Part shown: positions 27,846 through 37,703 of the stretch, piece by piece | Numbering within the stretch: position 1 is the first letter of the stretch | Layout: every line of letters begins with the position of its first letter | DNA from: Hyphomicrobiales bacterium | GTDB taxonomy: Bacteria; Pseudomonadota; Alphaproteobacteria; Rhizobiales; Beijerinckiaceae | DNA: 64,000 bases | Direction of reading: 5' to 3' | NCBI GenBank assembly: GCA_900470775.1 | Contig: UCBZ01000004.1 | Span: 38,057 to 102,056 of the forward strand | Notes under the pieces: model-generated | Database searches by the model: none | What the model was told of the DNA's origin: nothing | Seen by the model: the letters and a program-made list of their open reading frames with translations, nothing else | Translations under genes and position numbers: made by a program

Positions 27846-28693
27846 TGGTCGAGGACCGCCGCTTCGGCGATTTCATCGCCTATGTCATCCTGTCGATCGG
27901 GGTGCTGATCGTCGCCTTCCCGGTCTGGCTGACCTTCGTGGCCTCGACCTGGGATGCCGCGACCATCATCAACGGCAAGCTGCCGCTCTATCCGGGCCCG
28001 TACTTCTTCGAGAACTACAACCGCATCCTGTTCATCGGCACGTCGAGCACGACCCGCGAGCCGGTGCTGGGCATGATGCTGAACTCCTTCGTCATGGCGA
28101 TGGCGATCGCGCTCGGGAAAATCTTCATCTCGGTGCTCTCGGCCTATGCGGTGGTCTATTACCGCTTCCCATTCCGGATGGCGGCGTTCTGGATCATCTT
28201 CGTCACGCTGATGCTCCCCGTGGAAGTCCGCATCTTCCCGACCTTCAAGGTCGTCTCGGATCTGCGCATGCTGGACACCTATCAGGGTCTGGCGGTGCCG
28301 CTGATCGCGTCGGCGACGGGCACGCTGCTGTTCCGGCAGTTCTTCATGACGATTCCCGACGAGCTGCTGGAGGCGTCGCGGATCGACGGCGCCGGCCCGT
28401 TCCGGTTCTTCAAGGACACGGTCGTGCCGCTCTCGATCACCACCATCGCGGCCCTGTTCGTGATCCAGTTCATCTATGGCTGGAACCAGTATCTTTGGCC
28501 GCTCCTGGTGACGACCAAGGACTCGATGCAGACCATCGTCATCGCGATCAAGAAGATGATCGTCACCTCCGACGCCCTCACCGAATGGCAGCTCGCTATG
28601 GCCACGGCCATGCTCGCAATGCTGCCGCCCGTGCTCGTCGTCATCCTGATGCAAAGGCTCTTCGTGAAGGGCCTGGTCGAAACCGAGAAATAA
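27845..28693 (+). CDS. ugpE: sn-Glycerol-3-phosphate ABC transporter permease UgpE
   Basis: Second inner-membrane permease (MalG/UgpE type), 282 aa, about six helices. The EAA motif is [24 protein letters not shown]. The N-terminus [28 protein letters not shown] and the block [21 protein letters not shown] are UgpE-like. The start at 27845 overlaps the ugpA stop by one base; longer frames upstream are out of register with ugpA. ugpC follows after 7 bp. Confidence 0.93.
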   Translation: MVEDRRFGDFIAYVILSIGVLIVAFPVWLTFVASTWDAATIINGKLPLYPGPYFFENYNRILFIGTSSTTREPVLGMMLNSFVMAMAIALGKIFISVLSAYAVVYYRFPFRMAAFWIIFVTLMLPVEVRIFPTFKVVSDLRMLDTYQGLAVPLIASATGTLLFRQFFMTIPDELLEASRIDGAGPFRFFKDTVVPLSITTIAALFVIQFIYGWNQYLWPLLVTTKDSMQTIVIAIKKMIVTSDALTEWQLAMATAMLAMLPPVLVVILMQRLFVKGLVETEK

Positions 28694-28700
28694 ATCGCCG

Positions 28701-29780
28701 ATGGCCCAGGTCACCCTCATCAACGTCAAGAAGATCTATCCCGGCGGCGTCGAAGCCGTGAAGGGCGTGTCGTTCGACATCCCCGATGGCGGCTTCTGCG
28801 TCCTGGTCGGCCCGTCCGGCTGCGGCAAGTCCACGCTTTTGCGCATGGTCGCGGGGTTGGAGACGATCTCGGCCGGCGAGGTCTCGATCGGCACGCGAAT
28901 CGTCAACGAGATCGGCCCCGCCGACCGCGACATCGCCATGGTTTTCCAGAACTACGCGCTCTATCCGCATATGAGCGTCTACGAGAACATGTCCTATGGC
29001 CTGCGCAACCGCGGCACGCCGAAGGACGAGATCGACGCCCGCGTCAAGGAAGCGGCGCGCATCCTTGCCATCGAGAACCTGCTGGAGCGCCGGCCGCGCC
29101 AGCTCTCGGGCGGACAGCGCCAGCGCGTCGCGATGGGCCGCGCCATCGTGCGCAAGCCGCAGGTCTTCCTGTTCGACGAGCCGCTCTCCAATCTCGACGC
29201 CAAGCTGCGCGTGCAGATGCGCGTCGAGATCAAGAAGCTGCAGCGCGCGCTCGGCGTCACCGCGATCTACGTCACGCATGACCAGGTCGAGGCGATGACG
29301 CTGTCGGACAAGCTCGTGGTAATGAATGGCGGGCAGGTCGAGCAGATCGGCCTGCCCTCCGAGGTCTACAAGAAGCCGGCGAGCAAGTTCGTCGCGACCT
29401 TCATCGGTTCGCCGCCGATGAACATCCTGCCCGGCACGATCGACGGCCCCGGCATCGTGGCGCTGGGCGACGCCATCCTCGAGGCACGCGACCTGCGTGA
29501 GGATCTGGCCGTGCAGACGCCGGTCGAGATCGGCTTGCGGCCCGAGGATGTCGAGATCGCCTCCGAGGGCCAAGCCGGCTCGCTGCCCTTCGATGTCGAG
29601 TTCATCGAGGAACTGGGCGCGACGCAGCTCTTCCACGGCCAGCTCGCGGGCCTGCCCTTCGTGATGCAGGCGGCGACCGACGTCGTGGCGGCGCAGGCGG
29701 GGCGGATCTGGATCACGGTAGATCCCGACCGCGTGCACGTCTTCGACACGGTCACGGGCGCGAGGCTCGGGCACGTCTGA
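28701..29780 (+). CDS. ugpC: sn-Glycerol-3-phosphate ABC transporter ATP-binding protein UgpC
   Basis: Cytoplasmic ATPase of the importer, 359 aa (E. coli UgpC 356). Walker [10 protein letters not shown] is near residue 37, the Q-loop is [11 protein letters not shown], the signature is [14 protein letters not shown], Walker B is [15 protein letters not shown] and the switch is VTHDQ. The C-terminal 120 residues form the TOBE/MalK-like regulatory domain ([18 protein letters not shown]). No separate ugpQ phosphodiesterase gene follows. Confidence 0.95.
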   Translation: MAQVTLINVKKIYPGGVEAVKGVSFDIPDGGFCVLVGPSGCGKSTLLRMVAGLETISAGEVSIGTRIVNEIGPADRDIAMVFQNYALYPHMSVYENMSYGLRNRGTPKDEIDARVKEAARILAIENLLERRPRQLSGGQRQRVAMGRAIVRKPQVFLFDEPLSNLDAKLRVQMRVEIKKLQRALGVTAIYVTHDQVEAMTLSDKLVVMNGGQVEQIGLPSEVYKKPASKFVATFIGSPPMNILPGTIDGPGIVALGDAILEARDLREDLAVQTPVEIGLRPEDVEIASEGQAGSLPFDVEFIEELGATQLFHGQLAGLPFVMQAATDVVAAQAGRIWITVDPDRVHVFDTVTGARLGHV

Positions 29781-29883
29781 GCTCCGCTCTCCCCACAAAG
29801 GCACCGCCGCTCCTGACAGCTTCTTGCGAATCGGCGCGCACACCCGATGGACCGCCCTGCGCCGTCCGCTTATGGTCCGCGCC

Positions 29884-32800
29884 ATGAGCGAGACAGCCCC
29901 GACCTCCACCGCCCCGGACCTGAAGCCCGGCGACCATCTCTTCCTGGTCGACGGCTCGAACTTCATCTTCCGGGCCTATTTCCAGTCGATCAATCAGGAC
30001 CGGAAATACAATGCCCGCTCGGACGGTTTGCCCTCGGGCGCGGTCCGGCTGTTTGCGACCAAGCTGTTCCAGTTCGTGCGCGAGGGCGTGCTCGGCGTCA
30101 GGCCGACGCATCTCGCCATCGTCTTCGACAAGTCCGAGAACTCGTTCCGCAAGGCGATCTACCCCGCCTATAAGGGCAACCGATCCGACCCGCCGGCCGA
30201 TCTCATCCCGCAATTCCCGCTGATGCGCGAGGCGGTGCGCGCCTTCGGGCTGCTGCCGGTCGAGCAGGATGTCTACGAGGCCGACGACCTGATCGCGACC
30301 TATGCGAAACAGGCCCGCGAGGCCGGCGCCGACGTGCTGATTGTTTCGGCCGACAAGGATCTGATGCAGCTCGTGCGGCCGGGCGTGGCGATGTACGACC
30401 CTGCTTCCGGCGACGCCAAGAAGGGCGCGGGCTTCCGGGCCGAGCGCAAAATCGGCGAGCCCGAGGTCGTCGAATATTTCGGCGTGATGCCCGACAAGGT
30501 CACCGATGTTCAGGCGCTCGCCGGCGACGCCACCGATAATGTGCCGGGCGCGCCGGGTATCGGCATCAAGACGGCGGCCCAGCTCATCGGCGAATATGGC
30601 GATCTCGATACGCTGCTGGCCCGTGCCGGCGAGATCAAGCAGCCCAAGCGCCGGGAGACCCTGACCAATCCCGAGATCGTCGAGAAGATCCGCATCTCGC
30701 ATAAGCTCGTCACTTTGGTCGACGATGTCGTGGTCGAGACGCCGCTGTCGCATCTGACGCTCGGCCACCCCGATCCGGTCAGGCTCGTCGCCTTCCTCAA
30801 GGCGATGGAGTTCACCACCATCACCAAGCGCGTCGGTGAGGCCTATGACGCCGATGTCGGGGCGATCGACGCCGATGCGGCGCTGGCGCCGGGCGGCGCG
30901 CGGGCAGCCGAGCTCAAGGCGCTTTATGTCGGTGCTGATGCCACGACAGACGGGCCCGCAGTGCCCGCTACGCTCGATCCTCTGGCGCCCGAGCAGCCCG
31001 GCGGATCGCCTGCCTCGGCCGGCGAGGGCTGGATGCAGCCGGCGGCGCTTGCCGCGGCACGCAAGAACGAGGCGCTCGCGAGCAAGATCGATCTCTCGGC
31101 CTATGAATGCGTGCGCGATCTCGACGGGCTGAAGCGCTGGATCGGCTGGGCCTATGAGGCTGGCCAGGTCGCGATCGATACCGAGACCAGCGCCATCGAT
31201 CCGATGCAGGCCGATCTCGTCGGCGTCTCCATGGCGGTCGCTCCCGGTCGCGCCTGCTACATCCCGCTGCAGCATCGCGGCGGCACCGATCTGTTCGGCG
31301 AGGGCACGCTGGAGGGCCAGATTCCGCTGGCCGAGGCGCTGGCGGCGCTGAAGCCCCTGCTCTGCGATCCCGGCGTCCTCAAGATCGGCCAGAACCTGAA
31401 ATACGACCTCGTCCTGCTGAAGCGCTACGGGCTGGAGGTCTCACCTGTCGACGACACGATGCTGATCTCCTATGCGCTCGATGCCGGCAACAACAGCCAT
31501 GGCATGGACCGGCTCTCCGAGCTGCATCTCGGCCACCAGACGATCACCTTCGGGCAGGTCGCCGGCACCGGCAAGGCGCAGGTGACCTTCGACAAGGTCG
31601 CGCTCGACAAGGCGACGGACTATGCCGCCGAGGATGCCGACGTGACCTTGCGCCTGTGGCGGGCGCTGAAGCCGCGCCTCGCCGCCGAGGGGCGGACTAC
31701 GGTCTACGAGACGCTGGAGCGCCCGCTGATCGGCGTGCTCGCCCGCATGGAGGCGCGCGGCATCTCGATCGACCGCCAGATTCTGTCGCGGCTTTCGGGC
31801 GAGTTCGCGCAGTCGCTGGCGCGGCTGGAGGACGAGATCTATGAGATCGCCGGCGAGAAGTTCACCATCGGCTCGCCTAAGCAGCTTGGCGACATCCTGT
31901 TCGGAAAGATGGGGCTTTCAGGCGCCAAGAAGACCGCGACCGGCCAATGGGCAACCGGGGCCGGCGTGCTTGAGGACCTGGCCGAGCAGGGCCATCCGCT
32001 GCCCTCGAAAATCCTCGAATGGCGCCAGCTTTCCAAGCTGAAATCGACCTATACCGACTCGCTGCCGGCCTATGTGAATCCGCAGACCAACCGGGTCCAC
32101 ACCTCCTATGCTCTCGCCGCCACCACGACCGGCCGGCTCTCCTCGTCCGAGCCGAACCTGCAGAACATCCCGATCCGCACCGAGGCCGGCCGCAAGATCC
32201 GCACGGCCTTCATTGCCGAGAAGGGCTACAAGCTGATCTCGGCCGATTACAGCCAGATCGAACTGCGCCTGCTCGCCCATATCGCCGAGATTCCGCAGCT
32301 CCGTCAGGCCTTCGCCGATGGCATCGACATCCACGCGATGACGGCTTCCGAGATGTTCGGGGTTCCCGTGCAGGGCATGCCGAGCGAGGTCCGCCGCCGC
32401 GCCAAGGCGATCAACTTCGGCATCATCTACGGCATTTCGGCCTTCGGATTGGCGAACCAGCTCGGCATCGGCCGCGAGGAGGCGAGCGCCTATATCCGCA
32501 AATATTTCGAGCGCTTCCCCGGCATCCGCGACTACATGGACCAGACCAAGACCTTTGTGCGCGCCAACGGCCATGTCGAGACGATCTTCGGGCGCATCTG
32601 CCATTTCCCGGCGGTTGCCTCCAAGAACCCCTCAGAGCGCGCCTTCGTCGAGCGCCAGGCGATCAATGCGCCGATTCAAGGCTCGGCTGCGGACATCATC
32701 CGCCGCGCCATGATCCGTATGGAGGATGCGCTGGTGGCGGCCAGGCTCGATGTCCGCATGCTGCTGCAGGTCCATGACGAGCTGGTCTTCGAGGTGCCGG

Positions 32801-32931
32801 ACGCGCAGGTCGAGGCGGCGCTGCCTGTGATCACGCGGGTGATGGTCGAGGCGCCCCACCCGGCGGTCCAGCTCAGGGTCCCGCTCCAGGTCGATGCGCG
32901 CGCCGCCGGCAACTGGGACGAGGCGCACTGA
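29884..32931 (+). CDS. polA: DNA polymerase I
   Basis: Repair and Okazaki-fragment-processing polymerase, 1015 aa. All three domains look active. The 5'-3' exonuclease is about 1-310 (LVDGSNFIFRAYFQ, YKGNRSDPP, ADDLIATYA, SADKDLMQL, GDATDNVPG). The 3'-5' exonuclease is about 420-600, with the DxE pair in IDTETSAIDP and a later YAAEDADVT. The polymerase is about 640-1015, with TGRLSSSEPNLQNIP, motif A ADYSQIELRLLAHI, the O-helix RRAKAINFGIIYG and motif C LQVHDELVFEVP. An Ala/Pro-rich linker near 340-400 accounts for the extra length over E. coli (928). The start is the ATG at 29884. Confidence 0.97.
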   Translation: MSETAPTSTAPDLKPGDHLFLVDGSNFIFRAYFQSINQDRKYNARSDGLPSGAVRLFATKLFQFVREGVLGVRPTHLAIVFDKSENSFRKAIYPAYKGNRSDPPADLIPQFPLMREAVRAFGLLPVEQDVYEADDLIATYAKQAREAGADVLIVSADKDLMQLVRPGVAMYDPASGDAKKGAGFRAERKIGEPEVVEYFGVMPDKVTDVQALAGDATDNVPGAPGIGIKTAAQLIGEYGDLDTLLARAGEIKQPKRRETLTNPEIVEKIRISHKLVTLVDDVVVETPLSHLTLGHPDPVRLVAFLKAMEFTTITKRVGEAYDADVGAIDADAALAPGGARAAELKALYVGADATTDGPAVPATLDPLAPEQPGGSPASAGEGWMQPAALAAARKNEALASKIDLSAYECVRDLDGLKRWIGWAYEAGQVAIDTETSAIDPMQADLVGVSMAVAPGRACYIPLQHRGGTDLFGEGTLEGQIPLAEALAALKPLLCDPGVLKIGQNLKYDLVLLKRYGLEVSPVDDTMLISYALDAGNNSHGMDRLSELHLGHQTITFGQVAGTGKAQVTFDKVALDKATDYAAEDADVTLRLWRALKPRLAAEGRTTVYETLERPLIGVLARMEARGISIDRQILSRLSGEFAQSLARLEDEIYEIAGEKFTIGSPKQLGDILFGKMGLSGAKKTATGQWATGAGVLEDLAEQGHPLPSKILEWRQLSKLKSTYTDSLPAYVNPQTNRVHTSYALAATTTGRLSSSEPNLQNIPIRTEAGRKIRTAFIAEKGYKLISADYSQIELRLLAHIAEIPQLRQAFADGIDIHAMTASEMFGVPVQGMPSEVRRRAKAINFGIIYGISAFGLANQLGIGREEASAYIRKYFERFPGIRDYMDQTKTFVRANGHVETIFGRICHFPAVASKNPSERAFVERQAINAPIQGSAADIIRRAMIRMEDALVAARLDVRMLLQVHDELVFEVPDAQVEAALPVITRVMVEAPHPAVQLRVPLQVDARAAGNWDEAH

Positions 32932-32934
32932 AGC

Positions 32935-32960
32935 GGAACCTTCGCGGATAGCCCAACGTT
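32935..32960 (+). promoter_or_regulatory. EcfG-type stress promoter (GGAAC-N17-CGTT)
   Basis: GGAAC at 32935-32939 and CGTT at 32957-32960 are 17 bases apart, matching the alphaproteobacterial general-stress sigma factor EcfG/RpoE2 consensus (GGAAC, 16-17 bases, CGTT). The -10 lies 52 bp before the AI-2E-family gene start and just after polA. Confidence 0.72.
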
Positions 32961-33012
32961 TATCGATGTGACGCGCCGGGGGGCGCGGTTCGCGCGCGTT
33001 GGAACCGAAGTC

Positions 33013-34149
33013 ATGCTCAATTCATCGGCCTGGAAGCCCTTTCCGCGCTATTTGGCGGAACCGGAGGTCGAGGATCTCCAAAGTGACGTGACGCCTTCCG
33101 AGCATGACCTGATCGTCCGCTATGCGATCATCGGCATCTTCGTCATCCTCGCCACCGCCTCGCTTTACATGACCAAGGTCATCGCGCTGCCGATCACCGC
33201 CGGGATCATCTTCGGCCTGGTGCTTGGGCCGGCGGTGGACTGGCTGGTCCGCCGCAGCATTCCGCAGCATCTGGCGGCCGCGATCGTGGTGCTGCTCTTT
33301 CTCGGGCTGATCATGGCTGCGATCACGGTGCTCGCCGTCCCCGTGGCCGGCTGGAGCGACCAGGCGCCGGCGATGATGGTGGCGCTGAAGACGAAGCTCG
33401 CGAGCGTCTTCGTGGTGATGGACGAGGCCAAGCAGGCGATCGGCTCGCTGATGGGCAAGACCGGCGCCGAACTCAGCGTCTCCCAGGGCAACCCGCTCGT
33501 CGATATCGCGATGTCGTCCTCGACGGCGGCCGGCGGGCTCCTGATCTTCGTCGGCACGGTCTATTTCTGGCTGGCGACGCGCCGTCACCTCAAGGCGCGT
33601 GCGCTTCGCCTCTGCCTCGGCCGGGGCGCGCGCAAATCGGCCGGCGCTTTCTTTCAGGAGATCGAAACCCGTGTCGCGCGCTATTTCGGGCTGGTGACGC
33701 TGATCAATCTGGGCATGGGCATTCTGACGCTGATGATCGCCTGGATGGCGGGTCTGCCTTTCCCGATCTTCTGGGGCGCACTCGCCTTCATCCTGAACTA
33801 TCTCGCCTTCATCGGGCCGATCATCGTCACGGTCATGCTCTTCGCCGGCGCGCTGATCGATGCTCCTTTCCTGCTGACGGCGATCTGGCCGGCGGCCGCC
33901 TATTTCGCCATGCATCTGATCGAGGGCAATGCAGTCACGCCGGTCTTCGTCGGAAGCAGGCTGACGGTGTCGCCCTTCCTGGTGTTCATCGGTTTCATCT
34001 TCTGGCTCTGGCTGTGGGGGCCGGTCGGCGCCGTGCTCTCGACTCCGATCCTGCTCGTCGCCATGGTGGCGCAGGAGGAATTTGCCCGCTACCGCGCCGC
34101 GCAGGCCGAGGAGCAGAGTGATCCGCAGCCCGAGCGACAGCCGGCCTGA
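33013..34149 (+). CDS. AI-2E-family (PerM/TqsA-type) membrane transporter
   Basis: A 378-aa inner-membrane protein of the AI-2E exporter superfamily. Two or three helices lie near the N-terminus (YAIIGIFVILATASLYMTKVIALPITAGIIFGLVLGPAV), then a variable loop (about 120-190), and four to five helices in the C-terminal half. Family-type segments are LAFILNYLAFIGPI and WLWGPVGAVLSTPILL. The transported substrate is not readable; many members are annotated as permeases without evidence for AI-2. Expression probably starts at the EcfG-type promoter at 32935-32960. Confidence 0.85.
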   Translation: MLNSSAWKPFPRYLAEPEVEDLQSDVTPSEHDLIVRYAIIGIFVILATASLYMTKVIALPITAGIIFGLVLGPAVDWLVRRSIPQHLAAAIVVLLFLGLIMAAITVLAVPVAGWSDQAPAMMVALKTKLASVFVVMDEAKQAIGSLMGKTGAELSVSQGNPLVDIAMSSSTAAGGLLIFVGTVYFWLATRRHLKARALRLCLGRGARKSAGAFFQEIETRVARYFGLVTLINLGMGILTLMIAWMAGLPFPIFWGALAFILNYLAFIGPIIVTVMLFAGALIDAPFLLTAIWPAAAYFAMHLIEGNAVTPVFVGSRLTVSPFLVFIGFIFWLWLWGPVGAVLSTPILLVAMVAQEEFARYRAAQAEEQSDPQPERQPA

Positions 34150-34161
34150 GCGCGACGGGAC

Positions 34162-34186
34162 GGAACCGCCGCGGCCCGCATGCGTT
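34162..34186 (+). promoter_or_regulatory. EcfG-type stress promoter (GGAAC-N16-CGTT)
   Basis: GGAAC at 34162-34166 and CGTT at 34183-34186, with a 16-base spacer, upstream of the DUF883 gene. The leader would be about 90 bases. With the similar promoter 1.2 kb upstream, this suggests the block belongs to the general stress regulon. Confidence 0.6.
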
Positions 34187-34280
34187 GCCCGAGAGGCTCG
34201 TCCGGACACGACTCTCCGGCGATAGCGACCGTTTTTGAGACCCGTTTAACCGAGACCGATCGATGCAGGGGACAAGCGAC

Positions 34281-34643
34281 ATGGCCACCACCACCACTTC
34301 CGCGAAACGTCAGGCCACGGCCTCCGTCAAGCGCGCCAAGGATGACGTCGTTGCCGGTGGCGAGACCATCGCGGCCGAGGCACGCCAGACTGCTGCCCGC
34401 GTCAAGCGCGAGGCCAGCGCGATCGAAGACAGCCTGACACGGGGAGCAGAAGATCTGGTTGCCACCGTCAGCGAGAAGCTGCGCTCAGTTGGCGTCGATA
34501 CCGACCGGATGGTCGATGTCGCCAAGGAGCAAGCCACCGATCTGCAGCGCCTGATCGAGGACGAAATCCGCGAGCGGCCCTTGCGTGCGCTGGGCCTGGC
34601 GGCGGCTGTCGGCCTGTTCGTCGGCTTCCTCTCGGCGCGCTGA
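34281..34643 (+). CDS. DUF883/ElaB-YqjD-like stress-associated membrane protein
   Basis: A 120-aa protein with a long, charged, Ala-rich amphipathic helical region (about 1-95) and one C-terminal transmembrane helix preceded by ERPLRALGLAAAVGLFVGFL. This is the arrangement of ElaB/YqjD/DUF883 proteins, which in E. coli are stationary-phase inner-membrane proteins that can bind ribosomes. I chose the ATG at 34281, because AGGGGAC sits 8 bases upstream, over the ATG at 34263. The holin-like gene follows after 4 bp, and an EcfG-type promoter lies upstream. Confidence 0.85.
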   Translation: MATTTTSAKRQATASVKRAKDDVVAGGETIAAEARQTAARVKREASAIEDSLTRGAEDLVATVSEKLRSVGVDTDRMVDVAKEQATDLQRLIEDEIRERPLRALGLAAAVGLFVGFLSAR

Positions 34644-34647
34644 GACG

Positions 34648-35082
34648 ATGCTGGGGGGAATCGGAGCCTATATCGCGTCGGAGATTTCCGGCGCCGTCAG
34701 GCGCAACGTCATCGTCTACGCGCTGATGGGGTTTGCCGTCCTTCTGATGCTCTGCGCCGGCGGCTACGCCCTGAGCGCGCTGCACACCGTGCTGGCGCTG
34801 CGCTACGGCACGGCGGAGGCCAGCCTGGTCATCGCAGGTGGTCTGCTCGTGGCCGCGCTGATGGCCTTCGGCGGGGCGCTTTATGTCAAGAACCGCCGCC
34901 GCCCCGCCCGGCCGATGGCGGCCACCGCACTCGTCGCCGCCCCTCTGGTCGCGAAGCTCATCGGGTCCGGCGTCAAATCCCGCACCGGCTGGCGCGTCGC
35001 GCTGGTCGGCAGCGTCGTGGTGCTCGGAGCCCTGCTCGGACGGCAGTTCTTTACCGGCGGTGATGACGATAGCGAGGCGTGA
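34648..35082 (+). CDS. Holin-superfamily (YqjE/DUF1469-like) membrane protein
   Basis: A 144-aa integral membrane protein with two strong helices at about 18-42 (VIVYALMGFAVLLMLCAGGYAL) and 55-78 (ASLVIAGGLLVAALMAFGGALYV), then a third weaker one near 115-132. It is the companion of the DUF883 protein, as yqjE accompanies yqjD in enterobacteria. Databases name the family 'phage holin', but the location gives no sign of a prophage or lysis role. The 4-bp gap to the DUF883 stop implies a two-gene operon. Confidence 0.78.
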   Translation: MLGGIGAYIASEISGAVRRNVIVYALMGFAVLLMLCAGGYALSALHTVLALRYGTAEASLVIAGGLLVAALMAFGGALYVKNRRRPARPMAATALVAAPLVAKLIGSGVKSRTGWRVALVGSVVVLGALLGRQFFTGGDDDSEA

Positions 35083-35178
35083 AGCTCCGGCCGGGAATGG
35101 CAAGCCGGCCGTCCGGGCATGGCTGCTGCGTGTCTTTTTACATAGGGATTGTGGGTGCCGTCCTGTAACACGGTGTCT

Positions 35179-36549
35179 ATGCTTGCACAGGTGAGGCCCC
35201 GCGATCGCTTTTCGATTCCCATGATACCGGCGGTTCGAGCGCGCCTGCGCTCAGCCACGACCACGGTCATCGCGATCGGTGTCGTCGCGGTTTCGGTTCT
35301 GCTGGCAGCCTGGATCAATCAGCAGGCCCAGAACACGGCCGAGCGCGTATCCCGCGCGATCGCCGTCCGCGAAAACGCCGAGCGCTTCCTCGGCCATTTG
35401 CGCGATACCGAAACCGGCCAGCGCGGCTACATGCTGACGGGAACCGCGAGCTATCTGGTTCCGTTCACGAACGGTCGCAGCGCCGTCGTACCGGCCCTGG
35501 AGATGCTCGAGCGCCTCGTGGAGACCGACCCGCTGCAGAAGCAGCGCGTCGCCGCGCTTCGCGAGCCCATGGAACGCAAGCTCGCGGAACTCGACGCGAC
35601 GGTGGGCCTCACGCGCGACGGCCGCCAAAACGAGGCGCTTGCCATGATCCGGCAGGGCCAGGGTATCAGCGCCATGGATGCGCTGCGCGATAGCGTCCAG
35701 CAGATCCAGCTGGCCGAGAACATTCGGCTGGTCTCCCTCAACCGCAACGAGGAGCGCCGCCGCCTGCTGGCGAGCATCGGCATCGTCGTGGCGTTGGCCG
35801 GCCTCGCCTTTGCCGCCTGGCAGCAATTGCGCACCCGGCAGCGCCGCAGCCTGTCGCTGGCGGTGAGCAACGCCCAGCTCGAGCAGATCGTCAGCGAGCG
35901 CACGCGGGAACTCGAAAACGAGCGCCTGCGGATCGAGGCCCTGCTGCGCGACGTCAATCATCGCGTCGGCAACAACCTCGCCATGGTTTCCGCCTTGCTC
36001 AACGTCCAGAGCCGACAGAGCCGCGAGCCGGCCGTTCGGATGGCCCTCCAGCAAGCGCAGTCGCGGATCCAGGCCATCGCCGCCGGGCAGCGGCGGCTCC
36101 GCCTGGACATCGAGACCGACGAGATCGACGCGCGGGCCTATATGGAGGATCTGCTGGCCGAAATCGGCAAGGCGGCCGAGGGGCGCCCGATCGAGGTGAC
36201 GCTCGCCATGGACGCGATCCGGCTGCCCGGCCGCGACGCCGTGTCCTTCGTGGTCATCGTCAACGAACTGGTGACGAACGCGATCAAGCACGCCTTTTCG
36301 GACGGCATGCCGGGTAAGATCGTGATCCGCTTCGAGGAAACGGATCTGGAGGGTGCGCCCGCACTGGCTCTCTCGGTCGAGGATGACGGCGTCGGCATGC
36401 CCGCCGAGATCGAGACCAAGGGGCTCGGCCAGACCGTCATCGCAAGCCTGCTCAGAAGCATGCAGGCGACCATGACCTCCGCCCCGCTCGACCCCGCATC
36501 CAGCCGTCCCGGCACCTGCGTGACGCTGACTTTTCCGAAGCGGGACTGA
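35179..36549 (+). CDS. CHASE3 sensor histidine kinase (HisKA_2/HWE class)
   Basis: A membrane-bound sensor kinase of about 456 aa. A transmembrane helix near residues 30-50 (TVIAIGVVAVSVLLAAWI) is followed by a CHASE3 sensor domain (FLGHLRDTETGQRGYMLTG) and a second helix near 198-215. A coiled coil precedes the dimerisation/phospho-acceptor region RDVNHRVGNNLAMVSALLN, with His in the HisKA_2 position. The ATPase is short, with NELVTNAIKHAFSDG (N-box) and EDDGVGMP. No response regulator is adjacent. Kinases of this class often feed the PhyR-EcfG pathway, which would suit the EcfG promoters upstream. The start is uncertain (35179 or 35221). Confidence 0.85.
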   Translation: MLAQVRPRDRFSIPMIPAVRARLRSATTTVIAIGVVAVSVLLAAWINQQAQNTAERVSRAIAVRENAERFLGHLRDTETGQRGYMLTGTASYLVPFTNGRSAVVPALEMLERLVETDPLQKQRVAALREPMERKLAELDATVGLTRDGRQNEALAMIRQGQGISAMDALRDSVQQIQLAENIRLVSLNRNEERRRLLASIGIVVALAGLAFAAWQQLRTRQRRSLSLAVSNAQLEQIVSERTRELENERLRIEALLRDVNHRVGNNLAMVSALLNVQSRQSREPAVRMALQQAQSRIQAIAAGQRRLRLDIETDEIDARAYMEDLLAEIGKAAEGRPIEVTLAMDAIRLPGRDAVSFVVIVNELVTNAIKHAFSDGMPGKIVIRFEETDLEGAPALALSVEDDGVGMPAEIETKGLGQTVIASLLRSMQATMTSAPLDPASSRPGTCVTLTFPKRD

Positions 36550-36561
36550 GCCGGAACGAAA

Positions 36562-36587
36562 AAGGCCCGGTCGTTGGACCGGGCCTT
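36562..36587. terminator. Bidirectional intrinsic terminator
   Basis: AAGGCCCGGTC (36562-36572), loop GTTG, GACCGGGCCTT (36577-36587): a perfect 11-bp stem flanked by A-rich sequence on the left and T/C-rich sequence on the right. It separates the kinase gene from the convergent cysK. Confidence 0.85.
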
Positions 36588-36621
36588 CCTCTGTATCGTG
36601 CGTTCCGTGCCGGTCAGGCCG

Positions 36622-37608
36622 TCACAGCCCCTCGAACAGGGCGCTCGAGATGTAGCGCTCGGCGAAGGAGGGGATCACCACCACGATCGTCTTGCCGGCA
36701 TTCTCCGGCCGCGCGCCGACTTCCAGCGCTGCCGCGATAGCGGCGCCCGAGGAGATGCCGGCCGGAATGCCTTCGAACTTGGCCAGCGCCCGCGCTGTCT
36801 CGAAGGCGGTCTGGTTGCCGACCGTCACGACCTCGTCGATCACCGAACGGTCGAGGATGCCGGGCACGAAGCCCGCGCCGATGCCCTGGATCTTATGCGG
36901 GCCGGGCGCACCGCCCGACAGCACCGGAGAATCCTCGGGCTCGACGGCGACGATCTTCACATTCGGATTCTTGGCCTTCAGCACCTGGCCGACACCGGTG
37001 ATGGTGCCGCCCGTGCCGACGCCGGAGATGAAGATGTCGACCTTGCCCTGGGTGTCGTTCCAGATCTCCAGCGCGGTCGTCTTGCGGTGAATCTCCGGAT
37101 TGTGCGGATTCTCGAACTGCTGCGGGATGATCGAGCCCGGAATCTCTGCCCTCAACTCCTCGGCCTTGGCGATCGAGCCGCGCATGCCGCCGGGGCCGGG
37201 CGTCAGCACGAGTTCGGCGCCGAGCAGCGCCAGCATCTTGCGGCGCTCCAGCGACATCGTCTCGGGCATCACCAGGATCAGCCGATAGCCGCGCGCAGCC
37301 GCCACGAAGGCGAGCGCGATGCCGGTGTTGCCGGAGGTCGGCTCGATCAGCGTACCGCCCGGCTTGAGCGCGCCCGACGCCTCCAAGGCGTCGATCATGT
37401 TGACGCCGATGCGGTCCTTGACGCTGGAGATCGGATTGAAGAATTCGAGCTTGGCCAAGATCGTCGCCTTGACGCCGCGTTCGGCCGGCAGGCGGTTCAG
37501 CTTGACCAGCGGGGTATCGCCGATGGTGTCGGTGATCGAATCATAGACGCGGCCTCGGCCCGGCTCCTTCGCCGGGGCGGTCTCGAGCTTGCGCGCTGCC
37601 TCAGTCAT
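36622..37608 (-). CDS. cysK: Cysteine synthase A
   Basis: PLP enzyme making cysteine from O-acetylserine and sulfide, 328 aa. The PLP lysine is in [15 protein letters not shown] and the substrate loop is [13 protein letters not shown]. The phosphate-binding loop is [12 protein letters not shown], and a C-terminal [10 protein letters not shown] segment follows. The ATG at 37608 has a strong AAGGAG ribosome site 6 bases upstream; the in-frame upstream ATG adds residues without conservation. An Rrf2-type regulator gene lies 95 bp upstream in the same direction, suggesting local control as with CymR. Confidence 0.95.
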   Translation of the reverse strand: MTEAARKLETAPAKEPGRGRVYDSITDTIGDTPLVKLNRLPAERGVKATILAKLEFFNPISSVKDRIGVNMIDALEASGALKPGGTLIEPTSGNTGIALAFVAAARGYRLILVMPETMSLERRKMLALLGAELVLTPGPGGMRGSIAKAEELRAEIPGSIIPQQFENPHNPEIHRKTTALEIWNDTQGKVDIFISGVGTGGTITGVGQVLKAKNPNVKIVAVEPEDSPVLSGGAPGPHKIQGIGAGFVPGILDRSVIDEVVTVGNQTAFETARALAKFEGIPAGISSGAAIAAALEVGARPENAGKTIVVVIPSFAERYISSALFEGL

Positions 37609-37703
37609 GGGGTTCTCCTTGAAGCGTCGGTCTGGTGCCGTCGATTGGGGATTCAAGCTATCTCAATTCACGCAGCCTGTCGATGAATGCTATAATCCAC
37701 ATT

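Noticed and set aside
29752..31275. A 507-codon minus-strand open frame opposite polA
   Set aside because: Antisense shadow of the conserved polA exonuclease region; no ribosome site or family resemblance.
34648..35082. Prophage signature from the 'holin' family protein
   Set aside because: No phage genes, integrase or attachment site nearby; the DUF883 partner and EcfG promoter indicate a chromosomal stress protein.
36553..36575. A third EcfG-like motif (GGAAC ... CGTT) after the histidine kinase gene
   Set aside because: The spacer is only 14 bases and the CGTT lies inside the terminator stem-loop.
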